Shown here: positions 14,956-21,921 of the stretch, piece after piece | Numbering within the stretch: the first letter of the stretch is position 1 | Layout: the number at the start of each line of letters is the position of its first letter | Assembly (NCBI GenBank): GCA_902513935.1 | Contig: CABXOR010000011.1 | Span: 1-39,194 of the forward strand | Direction of reading: 5' to 3' | DNA from: an uncultured SAR324 cluster bacterium | GTDB taxonomy: Bacteria > SAR324 > NAC60-12 | Length of the DNA: 39,194 bases | The notes under the pieces: generated by a model | What the model was told of the DNA's origin: nothing | Seen by the model: the letters and a program-made list of their open reading frames with translations, nothing else | Databases searched by the model: none | Program-made: the position numbers and the translations under genes

Positions 14956-16890
14956 CTAATTTGTAGTTCTCAGGCCAAATTTTGCGAGTTTATTTTGGAT
15001 ATTTGTTTCTTGTAACAAACTTAAAAAAAGAGCGACATCAGGACGTTCCAGGCGATTTTTCGGTAAAATAAAATCATATTCTTCATCCTGAATTGGATAA
15101 AACCCAAGTCCCAAATCTTCTGCAACAGAACGAATTGCTATCCCCCAATCAGCACGATTTTGGGATATTGCCGCAGCCACAGAATTGTGCGATTTTGCTT
15201 CCTGAAAAAAACCTGTGGGACGTTGATCTGTCAACAAATGGTCTAGTAAAATCCGTGTGCCGCTTCCACGGTTTCTATTAATCATGCGCACTTCAGGATT
15301 ATTGATAAGTTGCTGAATTGCATTTTCAAAACCTGATTTAAAGTCTGTAAAATTGGAATCGTCTTTACGAAACAGCAAGCCCTGGCTGCGTCGGTAACCC
15401 TTCTGCAGATGCAGTTCAGGAGTAAGTAAATGGCGATTGTATTCTCCTGCATTTTCATCCAGCAAATGGATACCGGCCAAATCGCATTCACCACGCTGAG
15501 CTGCAAAAACACCACCCATACTTCCAACAGCCAGAAATTTACATGAAACTCCGCGTTTTTGCATTTCTCCGATTAAATAATCCAGCCCGACACAGTGACT
15601 TCCGATGATCATCAAATCCGGAGGTTGTGCTGATTTCCCAAGTAATTGGATTCTAACTTCTTCATCAACGTCAACCATTTCTGTATTGCGGGGAATTTCC
15701 ATGAAGCCGTCTGCACACGCAAATCCGGTGATTGAACCGGAACCCTTTCCTGTCGAATATGCGCTGTAACCGGAATTATTTCTAACGAGGTGGACAAGAT
15801 TAAATTCTGTACGCCCTTTATCAGAATTTAAACGAACCGGAACATTTGCTTTAACGTGAGTAGTGGGTTCCGGAAGCCGTCCGGCCATGGCCCGCAGGAC
15901 TGGAGCAATAAATTTGCTGAAAGTGAAAGTGGCAGATGAGGGAAATCCGGGAAGAATAGCCGCTGGAGTTCCAGCAAGAATTGCAAGACAAAGAGGTTTT
16001 CCTGGTTTTAGTGCTACACCGTGTACCAAAATTCCTGGATTATTGTATTTTTCAAAAACCCGATAATTGAGGTCTCCCTCCCCTTTTGATGTGCCTCCGG
16101 ATATCAGTACAAAATCCAGTTCAAGTGCTTCCCGGAGAACTGTCTCAAGGCGTGATTCTTCATCTGGAACAATTCCAAAATGCACAGGTTCGCAACCCAG
16201 CTCTTCAACAGCATGGCCCAGAACGGTTGCATTTGAATCGAAAACCTTTCCTAGTTCCATCTGTCCTCCGGGTGCAACCAGCTCATCTCCAGTCGAAATG
16301 ATTCCAACTTTTGGACGACGCCAGACCCAGACCTTTGCTTCTCCCAGTGCTGCCAGTGTACCGGTTTCCCGATAACCCAGCAGGTCGCCGATTCTCAAAA
16401 CTACCTCCCCTGCCCCAATATCTGAGCCTGCCAGTGACACTCCACCTGAAGGAACAACAGCTTTGAGGATTTTAATTCCTTCCTCTCCGGATTTATCAGC
16501 TTCGATCGGGAAAGTGTTTTCAATCATCACCACAGCGTCTGCACCACGCGGCATAACTCCGCCAGTAGCAATGATTGTCGCAGTACACGGAGTTACTGAT
16601 TTTTTCGGAACAACTCCGCAGGCTAGGACTTCCTGATTCAATTTCAGGGAAACCGGAGCTGTTTCCTGTGCGCCAAAAGTGTCTTCCGCACGTACCGCAA
16701 AGCCGTCGAAATTACTTCTATCAAAATAGGGAACGTTGTGTTTGGCAATCACATTTCGCGACAAAATTCTATCGTGTGCATCTGCGAGGGGAATCAGTTC
16801 TTCCCCAAGTGGTCCAGGTTGAACTGCCTGCCAAAAACGCTCCTCTGCATCCTCTGCTGAAGCTAAATTTAAAAATTGCTGCTGTTTCAT
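14956..16890 (-). CDS. moeA: MoeA fused to a C-terminal periplasmic-binding-protein-like domain (second MoeA)
   Basis: A 644-residue fusion. Residues 1-415 are a complete MoeA with SNFDGFAVRAEDTF, ISTGDELVAPGG, LISGGTSKGEGD and LPGFPSSATFTF, which joins metal to molybdopterin. Residues about 425-640 form a substrate-binding-protein-like domain (PBP-like, PF12727 type): MIGSHCVGLDYLI, GEYNRHLL, NRNRGSGTRILLDHLL and ADWGIAIRSVAEDLGL. There is no signal peptide, so this domain stays in the cytoplasm, where it may sense a metal oxyanion or pterin. The architecture is known in bacteria and archaea, but the role of the extra domain is not established. It starts with ATG 16890 and is followed after 66 bases by hemJ. 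The window thus encodes two different MoeA proteins. Confidence 0.9.
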   Translation of the reverse strand: MKQQQFLNLASAEDAEERFWQAVQPGPLGEELIPLADAHDRILSRNVIAKHNVPYFDRSNFDGFAVRAEDTFGAQETAPVSLKLNQEVLACGVVPKKSVTPCTATIIATGGVMPRGADAVVMIENTFPIEADKSGEEGIKILKAVVPSGGVSLAGSDIGAGEVVLRIGDLLGYRETGTLAALGEAKVWVWRRPKVGIISTGDELVAPGGQMELGKVFDSNATVLGHAVEELGCEPVHFGIVPDEESRLETVLREALELDFVLISGGTSKGEGDLNYRVFEKYNNPGILVHGVALKPGKPLCLAILAGTPAAILPGFPSSATFTFSKFIAPVLRAMAGRLPEPTTHVKANVPVRLNSDKGRTEFNLVHLVRNNSGYSAYSTGKGSGSITGFACADGFMEIPRNTEMVDVDEEVRIQLLGKSAQPPDLMIIGSHCVGLDYLIGEMQKRGVSCKFLAVGSMGGVFAAQRGECDLAGIHLLDENAGEYNRHLLTPELHLQKGYRRSQGLLFRKDDSNFTDFKSGFENAIQQLINNPEVRMINRNRGSGTRILLDHLLTDQRPTGFFQEAKSHNSVAAAISQNRADWGIAIRSVAEDLGLGFYPIQDEEYDFILPKNRLERPDVALFLSLLQETNIQNKLAKFGLRTTN

Positions 16891-17291
16891 TTTGAAAACA
16901 CATTTAACTCACGGATTTGCTGGCCGGTATAAACTCAGGTTAAGTTAAAGGAAGGGCGGCGGGGTTTTTCAGAAACAAAGTTTGCTCACTTTTTCGAAAA
17001 ACATCGCTTGATTTCACTGCTGTTTATGAAAAAAGGATACAACAGATGTAATTAGTTTGTCAATATTGTGTTTAGAAACCAGGGGCATAATTTAGCAGGA
17101 TCTCGGATCAAGTCGGGGATGTCAAAGGAAAAAATCAAGGCAGTCAATCCTGACTTGAGCGAGATTCAAGAGTGAGTTTAGTTCGGAAATAAACTTTGAA
17201 GCAGTTCCCCTGAATTCCGAGCCCGGGCTGTGCCCCGCCAGGAATGACAATGGCGAAGATTGGACACGCAGGTTTTTGCTGCGATGTACTT
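16891..17291. other. 401-base gene-free stretch upstream of the MoeA fusion
   Basis: It contains the promoter side of the MoeA fusion (16891-17050, with a C-rich block GGGCGGCGGGG on the plus strand) and, from 17095, decayed palindromic repeats. The HAD phosphatase gene of the phosphonate cluster ends at its far edge. I do not recognise a Mo-cofactor riboswitch here. Confidence 0.55.
17095..17245. repeat. Degenerate interspersed palindromic repeats, two partial copies
   Basis: TCTCGGATCAAGTCGGGGAT followed by GTCAAAGG at 17101-17128 is the reverse complement of a GACATCCCCGACTTGATCCGAGA unit. At 17212-17245, GAATTCCGAGCCCGGGCTG then ending CAGGAATGACAATGG is a second end in the same orientation. 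Both belong to the GTCATnCC/GGnATGAC class seen at 6267-6377. Frames through this repeat give a false peptide containing AIVIPGGAQPGLGI, which is a product of the repeat and not a gene. Confidence 0.55.
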
Positions 17292-18095
17292 TCAGGCTGC
17301 GTAATGAGTGAGGAGTATAGCGTCTGACAACTCTGCAAATCCAGCGGCGGCAGGTTTTGTAGTCAGCCAGGTTGGTTGATGTTCCAAGTCATCTTCGTAA
17401 TCCAAAACGTTGGCAACACCAACGGAATTTTCAAAAAAACAGAACATAGGCGCATCATTTGGGGAGTCTCCGCAAAAGATGATTTGATCCTGTGCCTGAT
17501 CGATGTCTGTCTGAAATACTTCCTCCAGTAAAATCTTTGTCATAGCAAGTTTGTCATAGTTTCCAAACCAGCCGTTGACGTGAATCGAGCTTACTTTAGC
17601 AACTGCGCCTGCCTTTTCAAACAAGCTCACAATTTGTTCGACTGATGCTTTGGGTAATGCATGAACATCCTCACAAAAATCAATCGCCAGATCCGCTTCA
17701 CGATATGTTTGATCTGAGGCAACTGCGCAGCCTTCTACTGCGGCCAAAATATGTTTCCGGAGCATTGCCAGACGTTTCCGGTCTGCTCCTCTTTCTTTTT
17801 CAGTTTTCCAGAAGCGCCGTTTCATTTTATGTTTCCCTGTATCATAAACGAAATAGAACGCTCCGTTTTCGCCAACAATTCCGTCCACAGGCCACATGCG
17901 GGCTATATGGTCACACCAGCCTGCAGGACGTCCGGTAATGGGAATCACTTTCAGTCCGACTTGCTGAAGTCTTTCCAGGGCTTGATAACTTGCGGCAGGA
18001 AGTCTGCCATTTTCGGTGAGCGTATTGTCAATATCGGTCAGGACAAACCTAATCTTCCGGAGGGCATTTTGTGAATATTCGGTGAGAGGTTGCAT
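17292..18095 (-). CDS. HAD-family phosphatase (Cof/MPGP-like) attached to the phosphonate transport operon
   Basis: A 267-residue cytoplasmic hydrolase. HAD motif I is DIDNTLT with the nucleophile and acid Asp pair, motif II lies in PITGRPAG, motif III is the Lys in YDKLAM, and motif IV is GDSPNDAP. The large insert between motifs II and III is a type IIB cap, as in sugar-phosphate and mannosyl-3-phosphoglycerate phosphatases. It is not phosphonatase (PhnX), which has a different motif I and cap. ATG 18095 is chosen because it follows the phnE stop by 13 bases and has a GAG-type ribosome site; an upstream in-frame GTG at 18149 would overlap phnE by 41 bases. By context it may dephosphorylate the compound the transporter brings in. 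Confidence 0.8.
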   Translation of the reverse strand: MQPLTEYSQNALRKIRFVLTDIDNTLTENGRLPAASYQALERLQQVGLKVIPITGRPAGWCDHIARMWPVDGIVGENGAFYFVYDTGKHKMKRRFWKTEKERGADRKRLAMLRKHILAAVEGCAVASDQTYREADLAIDFCEDVHALPKASVEQIVSLFEKAGAVAKVSSIHVNGWFGNYDKLAMTKILLEEVFQTDIDQAQDQIIFCGDSPNDAPMFCFFENSVGVANVLDYEDDLEHQPTWLTTKPAAAGFAELSDAILLTHYAA

Positions 18096-18108
18096 GACAA
18101 CAAGCTCA

Positions 18109-18924
18109 TCAAATGATGGCGTGACGTACTTTGGCTGAGATCCATTCACTGAAGATGACGGCTATCAGAATAAGTATCAGAATCAAAGTGACTTGGGGCC
18201 AGGCAAGAACATTGAGGGAGGCATTAAGTTGCAATCCGATACCGCCTGCGCCTACCAGACCAAGCACAGTGGATTCACGGATGTTGATATCCCAGCGGAA
18301 GACACTGATTCCTGCAAAGGCCGGAAGTATCTGAGGAACAATTCCATATATGAGAATCTGCAAACTGTTTGCTCCTGAAGCTGTTACTGCTTCCACCTGA
18401 TTTTTGTCGATTTCCTCAATTGCTTCATAAAGCAGTTTGGCGATGAAACCAATGGAACGTAGACTAATTGCGATTATTCCTGCCACCACTCCCGGACCGA
18501 TGATTGAAACCAGTAAAAGCGACCAAATCAGAGAGTTGATTGAGCGTGAAGAAACTATAATCAACAGAGCCAGAGGGCGAATGAATCTGGTGCTTGGCGT
18601 TGTGTTCCGTGCTGCAAGAAAAGCTACCGGAATTGCCATTACTATTGCCATCATTGTACCGATGGTGGCAATGTTGAGTGTGTCCCATAGTGGTAACCAC
18701 AATTCGTTGATGTAACTCCAGCGCGGAGGTATCATGCGTGAACCGATGTCAGCCGCAATTCTCGGGGCATCCAATACGAAAAACCAGGTTGTACTTTCAG
18801 AAACCCTTTGCCAGCAATACATAAAAAGCGCGGTTCCAATCAGCCAGATAAACCAGGAAAGGAGTTGTTTATTGCGGCTTCTGTATTGCCAGACTTTTGT
18901 TCCGGAGGAAAGAGTTTCGGCCAT
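18109..18924 (-). CDS. phnE: Phosphonate-type ABC transporter permease PhnE, second copy
   Basis: A 271-residue inner-membrane permease with six hydrophobic segments. The family landmarks TLNIATIGTMMAIVMAIP, the coupling loop IDKNQVEAVTASGAN, and FRWDINIRESTVLGLVGAGG are present. The ATG at 18924 overlaps the stop of the first phnE (TGATG); an in-frame GTG sits one codon earlier. Paired phnE genes usually form a heterodimeric channel with PhnC. The proteins share the RDINIRES-type segment but are clearly different, so this is an old duplication. Confidence 0.92.
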   Translation of the reverse strand: MAETLSSGTKVWQYRSRNKQLLSWFIWLIGTALFMYCWQRVSESTTWFFVLDAPRIAADIGSRMIPPRWSYINELWLPLWDTLNIATIGTMMAIVMAIPVAFLAARNTTPSTRFIRPLALLIIVSSRSINSLIWSLLLVSIIGPGVVAGIIAISLRSIGFIAKLLYEAIEEIDKNQVEAVTASGANSLQILIYGIVPQILPAFAGISVFRWDINIRESTVLGLVGAGGIGLQLNASLNVLAWPQVTLILILILIAVIFSEWISAKVRHAII

Positions 18925-19772
18925 CACTGCACTCCTGCACGGATATATCCTGAAATATATTCTGAGAGCATGACAATTCCTATGATCAAAATAAGAATTG
19001 CTGCGGCAGTGTCGTATTCATAACGGTCAAAGGCGGTATTGAGTGTCGCGCCTATTCCTCCTGCGCCAACCAGTCCGACTACCGCAGATTCGCGAAAATT
19101 GATATCCAGACGGTACAGCGAAAGTCCAATCAAACGCGGCATTATCTGCGGCTGAATCCCATAATTGAGCCACTGCCACCAGGCGGAGCCTGTTGCTCTA
19201 ACAGCTTCAGCCTGACTTTTGTCAATACTTTCGATATCTTCTGCAAGAAGTTTGGAAAGAAAACCGATGGTCGCAAATGAAAGAGTCAATACACCGGCAA
19301 GCGGACCAAAACCAAAAATGGCCACAAACAGTATAGCAACAATTATTTCCTGAAAACTTCTGGAAAGTGCAATGATACCCCTGCAAAACAAATATACCGG
19401 TAAGGGTGCAAGGTTGCGGGCTGCACCAAAACCGATTGGAATGGAAATTGCGATTCCAATTGCAGTTGAAGTGACAGTCATAACCAGGCTTTCAATCATG
19501 CCTTCGCTAATGTCTGTCCATCGCCCAGCGAAGTTTGGATTCATGAATCCATAGACAAATTTTGCTCCGCGGTCAAGACCAACATAAATTCGATGCCAAT
19601 TCACATCAAGTGAGCCGATAGACAGGAACAGGTAGAGTATGAGACCAAGCAGAAGCCCCCATCTTAAAAGCGGGTTTTTGATAAATGGCGGAGGACTCCA
19701 ATTTGCCGGAAAAGTTGATGTCTGCTGTCCGGAAACTCCGGGGTCTGGCGGGTTTGCGGGAATGTTAGTCAT
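18924..19772 (-). CDS. phnE: Phosphonate-type ABC transporter permease PhnE, first copy
   Basis: A 282-residue permease with a Pro-rich soluble N-terminus (about 30 residues), then six membrane segments. Family landmarks are SLVMTVTSTAIGIAISIPI, the EAA-like coupling loop IDKSQAEAVRATGSA, and YRLDINFRESAVVGLVGAGG. It begins directly after the phnC stop with no spacer, and ends overlapping the second phnE. Coupled translation with the ATPase and the second permease is therefore expected. Confidence 0.92.
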   Translation of the reverse strand: MTNIPANPPDPGVSGQQTSTFPANWSPPPFIKNPLLRWGLLLGLILYLFLSIGSLDVNWHRIYVGLDRGAKFVYGFMNPNFAGRWTDISEGMIESLVMTVTSTAIGIAISIPIGFGAARNLAPLPVYLFCRGIIALSRSFQEIIVAILFVAIFGFGPLAGVLTLSFATIGFLSKLLAEDIESIDKSQAEAVRATGSAWWQWLNYGIQPQIMPRLIGLSLYRLDINFRESAVVGLVGAGGIGATLNTAFDRYEYDTAAAILILIIGIVMLSEYISGYIRAGVQ

Positions 19773-20600
19773 TTACTGGATTTCTTCCATGTGTTCTTCT
19801 GTAGTTGAATCTTCTTCTATGGACTTCTTTTTTTTAGGCTTTCGTTTGCGGACAGCTGTCCAGTCTTCTTTTCCATAGATCTCAGTTAGAACATCTGGTT
19901 TTAAGTCATCCGGAGGGCCGTCATATACGATACTGCCCTCACGTAAACCAACTATTCTCTCTGCATACATTTGCGCCAGTGCAACATCATGGATATTGAT
20001 GATTGCCGCAAGTTGATTTTCTTCACACAGTTCTGTTATGAGACGCATTATCTGGCGAGAAGTTTTTGGATCAAGACTGGCAGTCGGTTCGTCAACAAGT
20101 AAAATATCGGGTTTTTGAATCAACGCCCTGGCAATCCCGACTCTTTGGCGTTGACCTCCGGATAGTTCATCGGCGCGTTTATTTACCATTGTATCAAGTC
20201 CAACTTTTTCCAGGAGACCGAAGGCTGCATTGATATCTGATTGTGGAAACTTCCTCAAAAAACTTCTCCAGAAACCAACATATCCCAAGCGTCCGGAAAG
20301 TACATTTTCCATAACAGTAAGACGTTCTACGAGGGCATATTCCTGAAAAATCATACCCATGTTCCTGCGGGCGCGCCGTAACTTTCCCGAACGCATTTTA
20401 ACGATGTTTTCACCATTGAGCCAAATTTCGCCGGATGTTGGATTCTCCAGCCGGTTAATACAGCGGATCAATGTGCTTTTTCCTGCACCGGATGGTCCAA
20501 TAAGAGCCATTACCTGCCCCTTTTCAACTTTAAGATCCACACCATTTATGGCAAGGTCTCCGGTATGATATTTTTTAACTAGTTGTTTTATTTCAAGCAT
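19773..20600 (-). CDS. phnC: Phosphonate-type ABC transporter ATP-binding protein PhnC
   Basis: A 275-residue ATPase with Walker [10 protein letters not shown] (35-43), Q-loop [12 protein letters not shown], signature [15 protein letters not shown], Walker [13 protein letters not shown] and switch His in INIHDVALA. The core is standard PhnC. The last 25 residues form a lysine-rich then glutamate-rich tail ([19 protein letters not shown]) not needed for ATPase function. Two RNA hairpins lie between phnD and this gene, and no good ribosome site is visible before ATG 20600, so expression relative to phnD is probably reduced. Confidence 0.93.
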   Translation of the reverse strand: MLEIKQLVKKYHTGDLAINGVDLKVEKGQVMALIGPSGAGKSTLIRCINRLENPTSGEIWLNGENIVKMRSGKLRRARRNMGMIFQEYALVERLTVMENVLSGRLGYVGFWRSFLRKFPQSDINAAFGLLEKVGLDTMVNKRADELSGGQRQRVGIARALIQKPDILLVDEPTASLDPKTSRQIMRLITELCEENQLAAIINIHDVALAQMYAERIVGLREGSIVYDGPPDDLKPDVLTEIYGKEDWTAVRKRKPKKKKSIEEDSTTEEHMEEIQ

Positions 20601-20613
20601 AGATATTTTGCAG

Positions 20614-20627
20614 CACGCCGAAGCGTG
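20614..20627 (-). promoter_or_regulatory. UUCG-tetraloop hairpin before phnC
   Basis: On the minus strand CACGC-TTCG-GCGTG forms a five-pair stem closed by a UUCG tetraloop, a very stable RNA turn. It ends 13 bases before the phnC ATG. An alternative pairing GCCGAA/TTCGGC (20617-20622 with 20628-20633) competes with it. It may protect the phnD mRNA end or limit phnC translation. Confidence 0.5.
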
Positions 20628-20641
20628 TTCGGCTCCAACAG

Positions 20642-20660
20642 AAAAAGTCCGGATACGGAC
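20642..20660 (-). terminator. Small intrinsic terminator-like hairpin after phnD
   Basis: On the minus strand GTCCG-TATC-CGGAC is followed at once by five T residues, 25 bases after the phnD stop. The stem is only five pairs, so leaky termination is likely, with phnC-phnE-phnE transcribed by read-through. Confidence 0.6.
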
Positions 20661-20684
20661 ATTCCATTGAAACCGATGAGGAAA

Positions 20685-21683
20685 TTATTTACAAGCGTAG
20701 GAAACACCGTTCGCTTTGTCGATCGTCCGGATTACAGCCCAATGGGTTTTGTAGGTAATTGGAATGAACTGCCCTTCTTTGGATTTGGAGAATTCCACTT
20801 TGAGGGAAGTCGGCACCAACTTCTTCTGTGCCCAGTCTGGCTTGTCCCATTGGAAGCTGAAGAACGCTTCTTGGATTTTCGCCTTCAGTGCTGGACTCAG
20901 GTTGTAGGCATACCCAAAACCTGTGGTCGGGAAAGTCTGAGACTTGTAAATGGTGATCACGTCCTCTGCTTTGATCACCCCTCTTTTGATCATCCGTGAT
21001 TTAACAGAGTTTGCAATTGTGGCAACCACATAATCCTTGTTGGCAACACCAAGAATTGAGTTGTCGTGCTTACCGGAATAAACCGCCTTAAAGTCCGTGC
21101 CTGCAATCATATTGAAAGTGCTCTTCAATATCGCTGTAGGGGCTTTTTTGCCGGAATTCGAAGTTGGCGAGGTGAAGGCCAGAGTTTTCCCACGGATGTC
21201 TTCCACTTTGTTTATGCCGCTACCAGGATAGGTGATAATTTCCATCTCATAACCGAAATGCCCAGTAAGACTGGCCATGATGGTGAAAGACTCAAACCCC
21301 GCGCAATTGACCGCAAGTGGATTGGAACCGGTGTTGAATCCGGCAACATGTAAACGGCCGGAACGCATGGCTTCAATTTGTGCTGCATTAGACTGCACTG
21401 GAAAAAATACCACTTTCTTCCCGGTCACTTTTTCCATGTGATCGAGGAAATCCGCCCAAACACCTCTGTAAACAGCAGGGTCTTCGACAGGAGTGTAGGC
21501 AAATATCAGGGTATCCGGATCTACCAATTTGCTGGGATCAGTTGGAGTATCTGCAATTAAATCCCCGTTTACATCGCAGTACCGCTTGTCCAAATCACCG
21601 CGGGGACATTCTGCCAGAGCCGGCGACGCCAGCAACCCAAGCAAAGAAGTGCTCAGGATAAGTTTCTTTAATAGTGCTTTCAT
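20685..21683 (-). CDS. phnD: Phosphate/phosphite/phosphonate-type substrate-binding protein PhnD
   Basis: A 332-residue periplasmic protein. The signal peptide (MKALLKKLILSTSLLGLL..ALA, cut near residue 24) is followed by a short Cys-containing segment CPRGDLDKRYCDVNGDLIAD that resembles a calcium-binding DxNxD loop, then the PhnD fold: FAYTPVEDPAVYRG, FNTGSNPLAVNCAG, the phosphate-binding-type FTSPTSNSGKKAPT and YSGKHDNSILGV. Motif IIDED of some relatives is absent. It opens the minus-strand operon, with AAGGATG as ribosome site. The ligand could be a phosphonate, phosphite or a phosphorylated organic acid; no C-P lyase, phnW, phnX or ptxD gene is in the window to decide. Confidence 0.92.
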   Translation of the reverse strand: MKALLKKLILSTSLLGLLASPALAECPRGDLDKRYCDVNGDLIADTPTDPSKLVDPDTLIFAYTPVEDPAVYRGVWADFLDHMEKVTGKKVVFFPVQSNAAQIEAMRSGRLHVAGFNTGSNPLAVNCAGFESFTIMASLTGHFGYEMEIITYPGSGINKVEDIRGKTLAFTSPTSNSGKKAPTAILKSTFNMIAGTDFKAVYSGKHDNSILGVANKDYVVATIANSVKSRMIKRGVIKAEDVITIYKSQTFPTTGFGYAYNLSPALKAKIQEAFFSFQWDKPDWAQKKLVPTSLKVEFSKSKEGQFIPITYKTHWAVIRTIDKANGVSYACK

Positions 21684-21763
21684 AGTGCTTCATCCTTATT
21701 ATGAGTTAAAAAAACGGCATGTCGACAGATTTGGCAGACAACACCGTACTTGAAAGGAAGTGT

Positions 21764-21792
21764 AGATTAAACTGATTAAAAACAATCGTCAA
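21764..21792 (-). promoter_or_regulatory. Candidate sigma-70-type promoter of phnD
   Basis: On the minus strand TTGACG (21792-21787), a 17-base spacer and TAATCT (21769-21764) lie about 80 bases before the phnD ATG. Both hexamers are near consensus with ideal spacing. No Pho box was recognised with confidence. Confidence 0.5.
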
Positions 21793-21797
21793 CACTT

Positions 21798-21827
21798 TTG
21801 TTAATGAAAACTAAATTTCTGTATGAT
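21798..21827 (+). promoter_or_regulatory. Candidate promoter of the acyl-CoA ligase/liv operon
   Basis: TTGTTA (21798-21803), an 18-base spacer and TATGAT (21822-21827) lie about 95 bases before the ligase ATG. A perfect TTGACA at 21854-21859 is another possible -35 box but has a poor -10 partner. The two divergent promoters of this gap would lie almost back to back. Confidence 0.3.
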
Positions 21828-21921
21828 AGAATTTTTGTCCGGAGAAAAATCACTTGACATTATTAATTAAAAGATTCAGCATCCACCTGATAAAACAGTT
21901 AAAGAAACTACCTGAAATTGA

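Noticed and set aside
17144..17338. Minus-strand open frame of 64 codons with AIVIPGGAQPGLGI
   Set aside because: It translates the interspersed repeat and overlaps the end of the HAD gene; such peptides are a known by-product of these repeats.
17292..18095. Phosphonoacetaldehyde hydrolase (PhnX)
   Set aside because: The motif I DIDNTLT and the large type IIB cap between motifs II and III do not fit PhnX.
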